Shown here one piece after another: positions 24,898 through 34,490 of a stretch of 64,000 nt of DNA (its first letter is position 1; each line of letters starts with the position of its first letter). Below the pieces are notes generated by a model that saw nothing but the letters and a program-made list of their open reading frames with translations, was not told where the DNA came from and made no database searches. Position numbers and translations under genes: made by a program. Source of the stretch: an uncultured Campylobacter sp. (GTDB taxonomy: Bacteria > Campylobacterota > Campylobacteria > Campylobacterales > Campylobacteraceae). The stretch is taken from NCBI RefSeq assembly GCF_963526985.1, contig NZ_CAURPW010000003.1, positions 155,892 through 219,891 of the forward strand, written 5' to 3'.

Positions 24898-26775
24898 TTG
24901 AATCGGCGAAAATCTGAAACTATCGGCCTTTTCCTGCTGATTTTAGGGCTTATCGGTATATTTTTAGCGGTTGTTTTTTATCGCTCTAATATCGAAAGAC
25001 GCCTGCCTAAACTTGAAACCAGCGAAGTAAATACCGCTCTTCGCGGCAACATCATAACCAAAGACGGCTTTAGCGTGACCGGGTCTCAAAAGCTATACAA
25101 AGTCACGCTAGACGTTAGAAATATCGATCCCGACAAAAAAGATTTGTTTATAAGACTCTACTGCATCTATAGCGGCGACGATGAAAAATCCGTTAGAAAA
25201 ATCATAGACCAAGCAAAGGGCGCAGTAACGCTATCCTATAAAATCGACGCTAGAGGCGCGGCGTATCTACAAGAGCTATCCAGAAAACTGTACAAAAAGA
25301 AAATTTTTATCTCTTACGAAGACCCAAATACTGGCGTAGCCGTGCTACGCGGTATGAATATCGTAGAAAGCGGAGAAAGTAGGCAATACGTAGCCGCAAA
25401 TGCGCTAACGCCGATGGTAGGTTACGTAAAAAAGATAGAAAAAGACGGCATAACGAAAACTCAAGGCGTAAAAGGCGTAGAAAAAGCCTACGAGTACTAT
25501 ATCTCGCCTATACAAGACGCCAAACTGCTAGGCCCAAAAGACATCGGAAATAACATTATCTTAACAAGCGATTCAAATTTAGCTAACCGCGTAGACGGCT
25601 ACGACGTCATACTAAATGCTTCGCTCAAATTCCAAACTAGGCTCGAGCAAATCATCGACGAAAAGAAGGAATTTCTAAACGCAAAAGAGATAATCGTGGG
25701 CGTCATGGACTCAAAAACCGGCGGCCTGCTAGCGCTTGCGAGTACGTCGCGATACGATCCTTCAAATATCAGAAAACAAGATTATAAATTTTTAAATTCA
25801 TCCGCTACGGAGTACGCGTACGAGGTTGGATCGGTTTTTAAGCCGTTTATATTTGCCGTTCTTTTGGCAAACGACAAAATCAATCCGCTAGAGCGCATAA
25901 ACACCTACAACGGCGTCTATCAGCTAGGAAAACGCACGATAAAAGACACTCACCCGGAGCCCTTCCTCACGGCCGAGGACATCATCGTATATAGCTCAAA
26001 TATCGGTATGATACAAATAGTCCAGCGCTTAGACGGAGCTCAAATTTACTCAGGACTACAAAGCTTTGGCTTTACACAAAAAACAGGCATCGATATGCCA
26101 TACGAGCAAGTCGGAAATATGCCGCCCGTAGCTAAGCTAAATTCTCAAATTTATAAAGCCACGATCAGCTACGGATACGGCTTACAAGCTACTTTTATCC
26201 AGCTTTTAAAGGCGTATAACGTGTTTAATAATAAGGGCATAATGGTAACGCCAAAGGTCGTGGACTCGCTTTATAAAGACGGCAAATTCTACGTAGTAAA
26301 CGACCCCAAACCCGTTACCGTGCTTTCTGCAGAAGCCGCAGAGCGAATGAAACGCATCCTAATAAAAACCGTAGAAATCGGTACGGGCAAAAGAGCCAAG
26401 ATAGAAGGACTAGAAATCGGCGGCAAAACCGGAACCGCGCACATCGCGACGACGGGCGGCTACGGCAATACCTACAACGGATCGTTTTTCGGCTTTGCTA
26501 ACGACTCTCGCGGCAACTCATATACCATCGGCGTTTTAACCAGAGAACCCAAAAAGCCTTATTATTACTTCGGCGCACAAAGCGCCCTACCGACATTTAG
26601 GGCGGCAGTCGAGCTGATGGTGGAGGAAGGGTTTTTAAAACCGGATGAAAATTTAACCGCGCCGCAGACGACAACTACGCCCGAGTCTATCACAGCTGCT
26701 GCGAATGCGACGCAAAAGCAACCCGCGCAGACAAATCAGGATAAAAAACAGACCGCGACTAAAGCCAAAAAATAA
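24898..26775 (+). CDS. Class B penicillin-binding protein (FtsI/PBP2-PBP3 type)
   Basis: Peptidoglycan DD-transpeptidase, 625 residues from a TTG start. A single N-terminal membrane anchor (about 9-29) is followed by a PBP dimerisation domain and a transpeptidase domain with SVFK (Ser312), SSN (366-368) and KTG (Lys510, in GGKTGTAH). The last about 40 residues are a low-complexity Thr/Ala/Gln/Lys tail. The neighbouring order flgB-flgC-fliE-pbp matches C. jejuni pbpB. Septal (FtsI) function is likely but the sequence alone does not exclude an elongation PBP2 role. Confidence 0.92.
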   Translation: MNRRKSETIGLFLLILGLIGIFLAVVFYRSNIERRLPKLETSEVNTALRGNIITKDGFSVTGSQKLYKVTLDVRNIDPDKKDLFIRLYCIYSGDDEKSVRKIIDQAKGAVTLSYKIDARGAAYLQELSRKLYKKKIFISYEDPNTGVAVLRGMNIVESGESRQYVAANALTPMVGYVKKIEKDGITKTQGVKGVEKAYEYYISPIQDAKLLGPKDIGNNIILTSDSNLANRVDGYDVILNASLKFQTRLEQIIDEKKEFLNAKEIIVGVMDSKTGGLLALASTSRYDPSNIRKQDYKFLNSSATEYAYEVGSVFKPFIFAVLLANDKINPLERINTYNGVYQLGKRTIKDTHPEPFLTAEDIIVYSSNIGMIQIVQRLDGAQIYSGLQSFGFTQKTGIDMPYEQVGNMPPVAKLNSQIYKATISYGYGLQATFIQLLKAYNVFNNKGIMVTPKVVDSLYKDGKFYVVNDPKPVTVLSAEAAERMKRILIKTVEIGTGKRAKIEGLEIGGKTGTAHIATTGGYGNTYNGSFFGFANDSRGNSYTIGVLTREPKKPYYYFGAQSALPTFRAAVELMVEEGFLKPDENLTAPQTTTTPESITAAANATQKQPAQTNQDKKQTATKAKK

Positions 26776-27381
26776 TCGCGAGCGAAACTAGGCGCCGCGT
26801 CTGCGTATTTCAAAAGACCCGCGCTTTTACTTGCTTTGCCGCGTTTTTCGTATTTATCCAGGTAAATTTGCTGCTAATGCTATCTTAGCCTACCTAGAAA
26901 ATCTATACGTTTGTAACCCTGCTAAATACGCCAAAACGCGCCGTCTTAGTATAAACGCAAAAGCCATCTGCTTAAATTTACGCAAAAGCGCAATGCAAAA
27001 GTAGATCCTAAATTTACTAAATTTATAAAAATATTTTGATACAATAAAACGGCTATGCGCCAGGCGTGCTGCAGTATTTCAAGAAAAATTTAGCCGCGAA
27101 TCGCCGCTTGCTTGCAAAAGGCTACCGACGCGCAATGATCCTCAAACGGCTAAATGCACCATTTGGCGCGGCGATCGTTTTACGTTTGCGCCCATGGATG
27201 CAAACTAGCTGTAAATTAAGCGATTTGATATCGATTAAAACCTCATACAAAACGGCGGCGACGTAAAAGCGACGCATTTATCTTTATAATATAAGTCTAA
27301 AAAGGTCGTAAGCCTGATAAATCAACCCACAAATGCCAGATAAAACAAATTTTGCGTATTAGACGCGCTAAATTTTAAGAT
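26776..27381. other. Gene-free stretch after the PBP gene
   Basis: About 600 bp with stops scattered in all frames and no frame I can assign. The longest plus-strand frame (27066-27266, 66 residues) has no ribosome site and no family look. An isolated TATAAT at 27285-27290 has no gene behind it. I read it as decayed sequence at the left end of the degenerate zone that runs to carB. Confidence 0.6.
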
Positions 27382-27534
27382 TTATTTAAATCCCATAAAG
27401 GCGCGCAGCCAGGCTAAATTCGGCCGATTGATAGGCTTGTGCTTTAATTTTGCTAATTTTTCCAAGCTAAAATCGCCCGCTCGTTTGCAAAATAATGCCG
27501 CGCTATAAGCCAAATTTCTATGCTCGGGTATCAC
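27382..27534 (-). CDS. Short unrecognised frame, possible gene remnant
   Basis: 50 residues from a GTG at 27534, ending GFK at the TAA 27382-27384. The frame stays open upstream to 27570, overlapping the end of the Sua5-like gene. Residues such as IPEHRNLAYSAALFCKRAGD and LEKLAKLKHKPINRPNLAWL look like real coding sequence rather than random translation. No family recognised; it may be the C-terminal leftover of a lost gene. Confidence 0.3.
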   Translation of the reverse strand: MIPEHRNLAYSAALFCKRAGDFSLEKLAKLKHKPINRPNLAWLRAFMGFK

Positions 27535-27565
27535 GTCCGCGCGCTCTACGCTATCAAGCAGATAG

Positions 27566-27988
27566 CTACCTTATGCGCTTTAAGTTCGTTTTTGAAATTT
27601 TATATATTTTCGAGCTTTCGTTTTGGCTGAAATTTTGATCCACGATCTCGTCCGCCGCCGCCCTCGCCCACTCTTCGTCGAAGTTTTGTCCGTTTAAATT
27701 TGCGCTGCTGGAGTAGAGCCAGTCAAATTTGCTCAAAAACTCCTCGTGGGCGCACTCTTTTACGACGCGCACGGCTCTAGTGTTCGGATACAAAAACGTC
27801 GTTTTTCTAGCACGGCGCACTAAATTTTTAAATTTAGCAGGCACGCGAGCGAGATTTTTTAGCTCGCTAAACTTTGCCGTCGTTATGAGGCAGGGTTTGT
27901 CCGCCGCTCGGCGTTTGAGTACGTTTATCTCGCGAAAATCCTTGCTCAAAAATCCAGCCGTCGTATCGGTCTGCGCCAAATAAATCAT
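27566..27988 (-). CDS. Sua5/YciO/YrdC-family protein
   Basis: 140 residues; the ATG at 27988 follows TTGGAG at good spacing, so the TTG at 28000 is less likely. The begin MIYLAQTDTTAGFLSKD and the LKRRAADKP block match the KR..KP motif of threonylcarbamoyl-AMP synthases, and SSANLNG matches their SxN motif. It is shorter than E. coli TsaC (190 aa) and than full Sua5. It may be the t6A enzyme of this organism or a paralogue. It stands alone on the minus strand inside a degenerate zone. Confidence 0.75.
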   Translation of the reverse strand: MIYLAQTDTTAGFLSKDFREINVLKRRAADKPCLITTAKFSELKNLARVPAKFKNLVRRARKTTFLYPNTRAVRVVKECAHEEFLSKFDWLYSSSANLNGQNFDEEWARAAADEIVDQNFSQNESSKIYKISKTNLKRIR

Positions 27989-28245
27989 ATTTTTCTCCAA
28001 ATTTAATCTCTTAAACGCCGCTCACGCTCTGCTTACCGCAAATTTTGCTACGATTTTCGCCCGAAACGAGCGCATGAAAACGCCGCAAATCAGCGCCTAA
28101 TTTTATCTAAAACTTAGGCCAAGCCTAGTTTTAATCGCACCCGAGCCGCCTCGCTTGCAAAAATTGCTTCTTCGAGCTTTTTCTTCTTTACAAAAAGGAT
28201 GCGCTTATGATTTGATTAAATTTGGCGCGATTAGGTCTTGCCGCG

Positions 28246-29153
28246 TTAAATTTTACGCCTTTTATCGTCCCTGGCCAGCAAAAATATGCACGAGATAATG
28301 AGCGTAAAGCCCGCAAAATCAAGAAACACAAACTCCGTCCCCAGCCAAAAATAGGCAAACGCCGCGGCGCTCACCGGCTCGATGCACGCGATCATGCTCG
28401 CCCTGCTCGCGCCTATTATCTTTAGCCCCGTCATGTAAAAGCTAGACGCGCATATCGTGCCTAAAATCACCACCGCGACAAGCGCACCGCAAAGCCGTCC
28501 GCATCGCTCACGCCGCCTAGCTGCCAAACCCGCGTGTAAAGCGCAAGCGCACCGCCGCCGATAACCATACCCCAGCCTAAATTTAACGGGACGGGGTATT
28601 TTTGATTTAGCTTCGTTGGGATGAGACTATAAATCACGACGCCAAGCGCGCTAATGAGGCACCAAACCAGCGCCTCCGCGCTGATAACCAGCGAACCCGG
28701 ATCGCCGTGAGTGGCTAGCAGCACGACGCCCAGCACCGCGAAAATGAGCGCGATGAGCTCGACCTTTTTAGGCACGCGTCGTTCTAAAAAGCAAACGACG
28801 GCAAGGATGAGCGCGGGCGCGGAGTACTGGATCACGGTCGCGACGGCGGCGTTTGAGAGCTCGACACCGCAAAAGTACGAATACTGCGTCATCATAAGCC
28901 CAAAAAACGCGTAGATGAGCAGCTGCGGCAACAGCGCGCGATCTTTTAGCGGTGCGAGGGCTAGGCGCGGCGAACGCGCTAAATAATACGCCACCATCGC
29001 AAGCCCGGCGAGGCCTAGGCGGTAGGGCACGAGCCAGTCGGCGCTAACGCCCTTTTGCGTGAACAGATACTGCCCGCAAACACTGCTAAATCCCCATAAT
29101 GCGCCGCCAAGAAGCGTGATGAAAACGCCGAAAAATTCGCTCTGTGATCTCAT
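28246..29153 (-). pseudogene. EamA/DMT-family transporter, frameshifted
   Basis: Drug/metabolite-type exporter with the usual ten-helix, two-EamA layout, split into two frames. The first part (29153 to about 28495) begins MRSQSEFFGVFITLLGGALW and covers both the first EamA unit and the start of the second; near 28485-28500 the frame changes, and the sequence continues as GALVAVVILGTICASSFYMT to the stop at 28246. Losing one base between GGVSDADGFA and GALVAVV explains it. Either a genuine inactivating mutation or a sequencing error. Upstream AAGGCGGCAA could be its ribosome site. Substrate unknown. Confidence 0.8.
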
Positions 29154-29399
29154 TTGCCGCCTTAAATTTAAAGCCAAAGTATACAATCTTATGCTTAAGC
29201 TGGGGTTAAATTTGGGGGTTTGGCAGGATTTGAGGCGAGCGTAAATGGCGGTTTAAATTTTGGACCAGCCAAGATGAGATTTTAAATTTTGGTTCGAGCA
29301 GAGTGGAGCTACAGGCATACAAACGCCTATGCTGCCTCGTGGCGGTCAAAGTCGTAAAAACGCTGTATAATGACAAAAATTTTTGATGAAGGAGAAAAG

Positions 29400-30161
29400 A
29401 TGACAAAGAAATATAAAACTAAAATGGAAGATAGCTTTAAAACAAAAGTTCAGCTATTTTTGTTTGACAAGGCTTTTTCTTGGGACAACTCAGATAAAAA
29501 TGGATGCAATGATTACTACATTATGAGTAATATTGAAACTATAAAAAAAGATTTTAAGGGCTTTGAAGTCATTAATGAAGTGGCGAATTTATACAGCAGT
29601 AAATACTACCAGCTGAATCTAAATAGCAATGAAAGTAAAATAAAACATAAGGGCAAAGAGCTAAACATCATGCTGATAGAGCAAAGACAATATTTCGTTC
29701 AAAAGTCTAATGAATTTACAGAAATTTTAGATGCACTGGAAAAAGAATATGAAGATGATTTTAAAGGAAAATTTTCTGAAACAGACTTTAATAAGATGCT
29801 TGAAAAAACAACTTGCTCATACTGCGGTATAAGCCTAGCTCAGATCGAAGAGCTTGGCAAAAATGGTAAGCTAAATAATAAAAGAAGCGATACGCGTGGA
29901 TATACGCTAGAAATAGATAGGAAGCTGCCAAATTTAGAATATAGCAAAGAGAATTGTTGTATGGCTTGCTACTGGTGCAATAATGCAAAAACTGATGAGT
30001 TTTCGCCAAGGGAATTTAAGCCTATTGCTGAAGGCATTAGAAGGACTTGGAATGAAAGACTAAAGGCTATTGGGTATAGCAAAGAAGAAATAAAAGACGT
30101 GCCAGACCCAAAAATTTGGGAATTCGACTTTAATAAAGAAATTATCCCCAAAACAAAATAG
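29400..30161 (+). CDS. HNH-type endonuclease, AT-rich and probably acquired
   Basis: 253 residues. ATG 29400 follows AAGGAGAAAAG; an in-frame ATG ten codons earlier lacks such a site. Residues about 1-135 are helical and unrecognised. The C-terminal half is an HNH/zinc-finger fold: TCSYCGISL, then TRGYTLEIDRK, then ENCCMACYWCNNAKTDEFSP. The canonical His of IDH is replaced by Arg (IDR), a variant seen in other HNH groups; Asn and Cys residues are intact. The gene is visibly richer in A/T than its neighbours and has no companion genes, which suggests horizontal transfer. Restriction, homing or phage-defence roles are all possible. Confidence 0.8.
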   Translation: MTKKYKTKMEDSFKTKVQLFLFDKAFSWDNSDKNGCNDYYIMSNIETIKKDFKGFEVINEVANLYSSKYYQLNLNSNESKIKHKGKELNIMLIEQRQYFVQKSNEFTEILDALEKEYEDDFKGKFSETDFNKMLEKTTCSYCGISLAQIEELGKNGKLNNKRSDTRGYTLEIDRKLPNLEYSKENCCMACYWCNNAKTDEFSPREFKPIAEGIRRTWNERLKAIGYSKEEIKDVPDPKIWEFDFNKEIIPKTK

Positions 30162-30367
30162 TAAATAAGGTGGTAACTTTACCGCCCAAATTTCTCTGCC
30201 GTTATGCAGTGTAGCACACCGCCAAGCTCTATAATCTCGCTTAAATTTAATCTCTACGCGCTGCAATCGACATAATTTTTCTTAATCTACTCTATTTTGC
30301 AAATCGGCACAATAAAAAGGCGAGTCTCGAGTAAGTACTATAGCTTTACTTAGAAACCGCGTCGCTA

Positions 30368-31003
30368 CTAAATTTTTCTAATCGGCAGTCTAATTATCGT
30401 TTTGCATTTTTGAGGCGCGGTTTTTCTGGGGTCGCTTAGGTAGATTTCATGATGCGCCCTTTGCTCGCCAAAGTCCTTTGTGTGGCCGTTTGCGGCGATA
30501 AACTCGTCTATTTTGGCAACGCTCCCGGGCTCATCGTCAAAGCTACCCATATGTAAAATTTGCGCGCAAAGCCCCTCATCTATCGTCAAAAACTCCGTCG
30601 CGCCGCAGTCGATCTTTTTCTTTTTTGCGGCTTGCTCTACCGCCCAGTCGAAATTTTCTCGCGCGATAAAATCTGGCAGTCTAATCGCGCTAATCCAGCT
30701 AAAATCGCTCTTTCTAGCGTAGTCTGCCTCGCCGCAAGCCGAGCCGCTTTGCCGCCAAAATCCCTCTAGCGGCGGCACGACGTATTCAAAAAAGCCATCT
30801 ATTTTATAATCGGTTTTGTAACTCATTTTTAGCGCTTAACTCACGGCGTAAAGTACCTCTATCGCGCGCTGATACGCGCCGCCTGGCTCGTTTGGATCGC
30901 CTTCGCCGCGGATACAAACGAAATTTGCGGGCGGGACGGTTAAAATTTGCGGCGTCTGCTTTGGCGCATAAAGCTGCTTAAACTCTTTTTTAAAATCAAA
31001 CAT
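30368..31003 (-). pseudogene. GyrI-like small-molecule-binding protein interrupted by one stop codon
   Basis: Starts at ATG 31003 behind AAGGAG with MFDFKKEFKQLYAPKQTPQI, reads to GAYQRAIEVLYAVS, meets TAA at 30836-30838, then continues in the same frame as ALKMSYKTDYKIDGFFEYVV to the stop at 30368. Joined, it is about 210 residues, the normal size of a GyrI-like domain protein, and a single base change in TAA would restore Tyr at a conserved spot. The downstream part has an internal ATG and might still be translated. It binds small ligands in known relatives; function here unknown. Confidence 0.8.
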
Positions 31004-31196
31004 TTTCACTCCTTTTTGCTGGAAAAATTTAGCTGAAATTTGACTATTTCGCATCGCCCAAAACGCTAGAAGTAAAAATTTAATCTCATCTAAACAAATT
31101 CCAGCCGTAAAATTAGAGAGCCAAATTTAAGCTTTTATTTAACGCAAAAACCGGGTGCGAGGGCAAATTTGATATTTAAATTTGCCGGCACACGCT

Positions 31197-34100
31197 TTAC
31201 TCGCCGCCCAGATACTCCTGCAGGCTCCTAACCTCTAGCGCGCTGCCGTCTTGCACGCTTTTTAGCGACTTGGCCGCCGCTAGAGCCGCCGACATCGTCG
31301 TGAAATACGGAATCTTAAATCGCATGATGTTTTGCCTGATTTTCTTGCCGTCCTCGCTGTTTGACTTGCTGTCGCTGGTGTTGATGACGAGCGCGATATC
31401 GCCGTTTTTGAGCCTATCCTCGACATTTGGGCGGCCTTCGCTAATCTTATAGACGAACTCGCTCTCTATGCCCGCGCCCTCTAAAATTTTATACGTTCCG
31501 CCCGTGGCGATGATTTTAAAGCCAAGGCTTATTAGCTCGCGCGCCAAATTTGCGGCGTATTTTTTATCCGCATCGGCAAGAGTTAAAAAGACTAGGCCGC
31601 TAGTAGGTAGCGAGTTGCTCGCAGCGATCTGGCTTTTTGCAAAGCTCTTTGCAAAATCACTTGATATGCCCATGACCTCGCCCGTGCTTTTCATCTCAGG
31701 GCCCAGGATCAAATCGGCGCCCGAGAGCTTGTTAAACGGAAAGACCGCTTCTTTGACGCAGACGTGATTTTTCACGCGAGGCTTGAGTATGCCGCGCTCC
31801 TCGTAAACCGCGCCGTAGTTATCGTAAAATTTAAGCGCCTCGCGTAAACCCCCTTGCCACATAACGCGCGTGGCTACCTTTGCCATCGGCACGCCCGTCG
31901 CCTTGCTAACAAACGGCACGGTGCGGCTGGCGCGCGGGTTTACCTCTATTATAAACAGCTCGTCCTCGTAGATGGCAAACTGGATATTCATTAGCCCCAC
32001 GACGCCTAAATTTAGCGCGATGTCGCGAGTTTGGTTTTCCACCTTTTCGATCATCTGCGCGGTCAAATTTAGCGGAGGCAGTATACACGCGCTGTCGCCG
32101 CTGTGGATGCCCGCCTCCTCGATGTGCTGCATCACGGCGCCGATATAGATGTCCTTGCCGTCGCTGATCGCGTCTACGTCAAGCTCTACGGCGTCTTGTA
32201 AAAATTTATCGATTAGTACTGGCGAGTGGTTACTGACCTTGACCGCCTCGCTCATGTATAGGCGTAGCTCCTCATCGCTATGCACCCGCCTCATCGCGCG
32301 GCCGCCAAGCACGTAGCTAGGGCGCACGAGCACCGGATAGCCGATAGCCGCGGCCTTTTCTAGCGCCTCTTTTTCGCTTGTCGCAGTGTCGTTTCGCGGC
32401 TGTTTGACGCCTATTTTAGAGATAAATTCGCTAAATTTCTTTCTATCCTCGGCGACGTCGATCGTGCGCGCGCTGGTGCCGATGATTTTCGCGCCCGCTA
32501 TGCTTAGGCGTTTGGCGAATTTTAGCGGCGTCTGACCGCCGAAATGCACGATCACGCCGTCCGGGTTTTCGTGCTCGATCACGGCTCTAACGTGCTCGAA
32601 ATCGATCGGCTCAAAGTACAAAATATCGCTCGTGTCGTAGTCGGTGCTGACGGTTTCTGGGTTACAGTTGTACATTATGGTTTTGATGCCCATGTCGCGT
32701 AACGCGTAGCTGGCGTGCACGCAGCAGTAGTCAAACTCTATGCCCTGGCCTATGCGGTTTGGCCCGCCGCCGATGATCATCACTTTTTTCTCTTTTTGCG
32801 CAGAATTTGCGTTTAAATTTGGCTCGGCGAAATTTGACGAAAGATGCGGTAGTTTCGTGATATTCGTCGTCGAGTAAAGATACGGCGTGAGCGCCTTAAA
32901 CTCGCCCGCGCAGGTATCTACTTCGTTGTATTCGAGGTTTATGCCCATTTTCTCGCGCGCAAAATATATATCGTTTTGACCTAGGTCGAGGTTGTCTTTT
33001 AAATTTATCAGGTGCGCGATCATCTTGTCCGAAAAGCCCATCGTTTTGGCCTCTCTTAGCAGCGGCTCGTCGTTTAGGATGTCCATGTCGATACGCTCTT
33101 CAAATTTAACTATCTGCCAAATTTGATCCAAAAACCACGGATCGATCTTGCTCATCTCGTGTACCTCAGCCACGCTAAACCCGTCTCGAAACGCCTGCGC
33201 GACGTATAAAATGCGGCTTTCGTTCGCGTTTCTAAGGCCGTAAATTAGCGCGTTTTTCTCTAAATTTACGAAGTTAAATCCATAGTAGTCTTTTTCCATC
33301 GAACAGAGCGCCTTTTGGATGCTTTCCTTAAACGTCCTACCGATCGCCATCACCTCGCCCACACTCTTCATCGCGGTGCCTAGATACGGGTTTGCGCCCG
33401 GGAATTTCTCAAACGTAAAGCGCGGGATCTTAGTCACGATATAGTCGATGACGGGCTCAAAGCTAGCAGGCGTGCCGGTGATGTCGTTTTTGATCTCATC
33501 CAGGCTAAAGCCCACGGCTAGTAGCGTAGCGACCTTGGCGATCGGGTAGCCAGTGGCCTTTGAGGCGAGCGCAGAGCTACGGCTCACGCGCGGGTTCATC
33601 TCGATCACGATCATGCGGCCGGTTTTTGGATTTATAGCAAACTGCACGTTGCTACCGCCCGTATCCACGCCGATCTCGCGTAAAATTTTAAAACTCGCGT
33701 CGCGCATCGCCTGATACTCTTTATCAGTTAGCGTAAGAGCCGGCGCAACCGTGATACTATCGCCCGTATGCACGCCCATCGGATCGAAATTTTCGATCGA
33801 GCAGACAATGATGCAGTTGTCGTTGCGGTCGCGGATGACCTCCATCTCGTACTCTTTCCAGCCTAGCAAGCTCTCCTCGACCAAAATTTCATGTATCGGG
33901 CTGGCGTCCAGGCCGGTTTGGGCTAGTTCTTTAAATTCGTCGATATTATACGCTACGCCGCTGCCTGCGCCGCCTAGGGTATAGCTAGCGCGGATGATGA
34001 GCGGAAAGCCGATATTTGCGGCTGCGGCTAGCGCCTCGTCCATGTCGTAGGCGTACTGGCTTTGCGGCAAGTCCATGCCGATCTTTTGCATCGCCTTTTT

Positions 34101-34490
34101 AAATTCCTGCCTATCCTCGCCCTTTTTGATGGCTTGCGGGTTCGCGCCTAGAAATTTGACGCCGCCTAGCATGTCCGCTTCGTATAGCTGCATAGCGACG
34201 TTTAGCGCGACCTGACCACCCATCGTAGGCAGTATGGCATCGACTTTTTCTTTATCTATGATGCACTTGATACTCTCTTTGGTTATCGGTTCGACGTAGG
34301 TCGCGTCAGCGAAATCGGGATCAGTCATGATGGTAGCCGGGTTTGAGTTAATGAGTACGACGCGGTAGCCCAGCTGCTTTAGCGTCTTTGCAGCTTGCGT
34401 GCCGCTGTAGTCAAATTCGCACGCTTGCCCGATGACGATAGGGCCGCTGCCGATGAGTAAAACGGTGTTGATGTCGGTTCTTTTTGGCAT
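31197..34490 (-). CDS. carB: Carbamoyl-phosphate synthase large subunit
   Basis: Makes carbamoyl phosphate for arginine and pyrimidine synthesis from glutamine-derived ammonia, bicarbonate and two ATP. It has 1097 residues: two homologous synthetase halves, beginning TDINTVLLIGSGPIVIGQAC and, in the second half, KKVMIIGGGPNRIGQGIEFD, each with an ATP-grasp domain, plus a C-terminal MGS-type allosteric domain (ARELISLGFKIIATGGTYKI). Shares one base with the end of mreC, so it is the last gene of clpX-mreB-mreC-carB. Confidence 0.97.
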   Translation of the reverse strand: MPKRTDINTVLLIGSGPIVIGQACEFDYSGTQAAKTLKQLGYRVVLINSNPATIMTDPDFADATYVEPITKESIKCIIDKEKVDAILPTMGGQVALNVAMQLYEADMLGGVKFLGANPQAIKKGEDRQEFKKAMQKIGMDLPQSQYAYDMDEALAAAANIGFPLIIRASYTLGGAGSGVAYNIDEFKELAQTGLDASPIHEILVEESLLGWKEYEMEVIRDRNDNCIIVCSIENFDPMGVHTGDSITVAPALTLTDKEYQAMRDASFKILREIGVDTGGSNVQFAINPKTGRMIVIEMNPRVSRSSALASKATGYPIAKVATLLAVGFSLDEIKNDITGTPASFEPVIDYIVTKIPRFTFEKFPGANPYLGTAMKSVGEVMAIGRTFKESIQKALCSMEKDYYGFNFVNLEKNALIYGLRNANESRILYVAQAFRDGFSVAEVHEMSKIDPWFLDQIWQIVKFEERIDMDILNDEPLLREAKTMGFSDKMIAHLINLKDNLDLGQNDIYFAREKMGINLEYNEVDTCAGEFKALTPYLYSTTNITKLPHLSSNFAEPNLNANSAQKEKKVMIIGGGPNRIGQGIEFDYCCVHASYALRDMGIKTIMYNCNPETVSTDYDTSDILYFEPIDFEHVRAVIEHENPDGVIVHFGGQTPLKFAKRLSIAGAKIIGTSARTIDVAEDRKKFSEFISKIGVKQPRNDTATSEKEALEKAAAIGYPVLVRPSYVLGGRAMRRVHSDEELRLYMSEAVKVSNHSPVLIDKFLQDAVELDVDAISDGKDIYIGAVMQHIEEAGIHSGDSACILPPLNLTAQMIEKVENQTRDIALNLGVVGLMNIQFAIYEDELFIIEVNPRASRTVPFVSKATGVPMAKVATRVMWQGGLREALKFYDNYGAVYEERGILKPRVKNHVCVKEAVFPFNKLSGADLILGPEMKSTGEVMGISSDFAKSFAKSQIAASNSLPTSGLVFLTLADADKKYAANLARELISLGFKIIATGGTYKILEGAGIESEFVYKISEGRPNVEDRLKNGDIALVINTSDSKSNSEDGKKIRQNIMRFKIPYFTTMSAALAAAKSLKSVQDGSALEVRSLQEYLGGE

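Noticed and set aside
27066..27266. 66-codon plus-strand frame after the PBP gene
   Set aside because: No ribosome site, no recognisable fold; surrounded by stops and decayed sequence.
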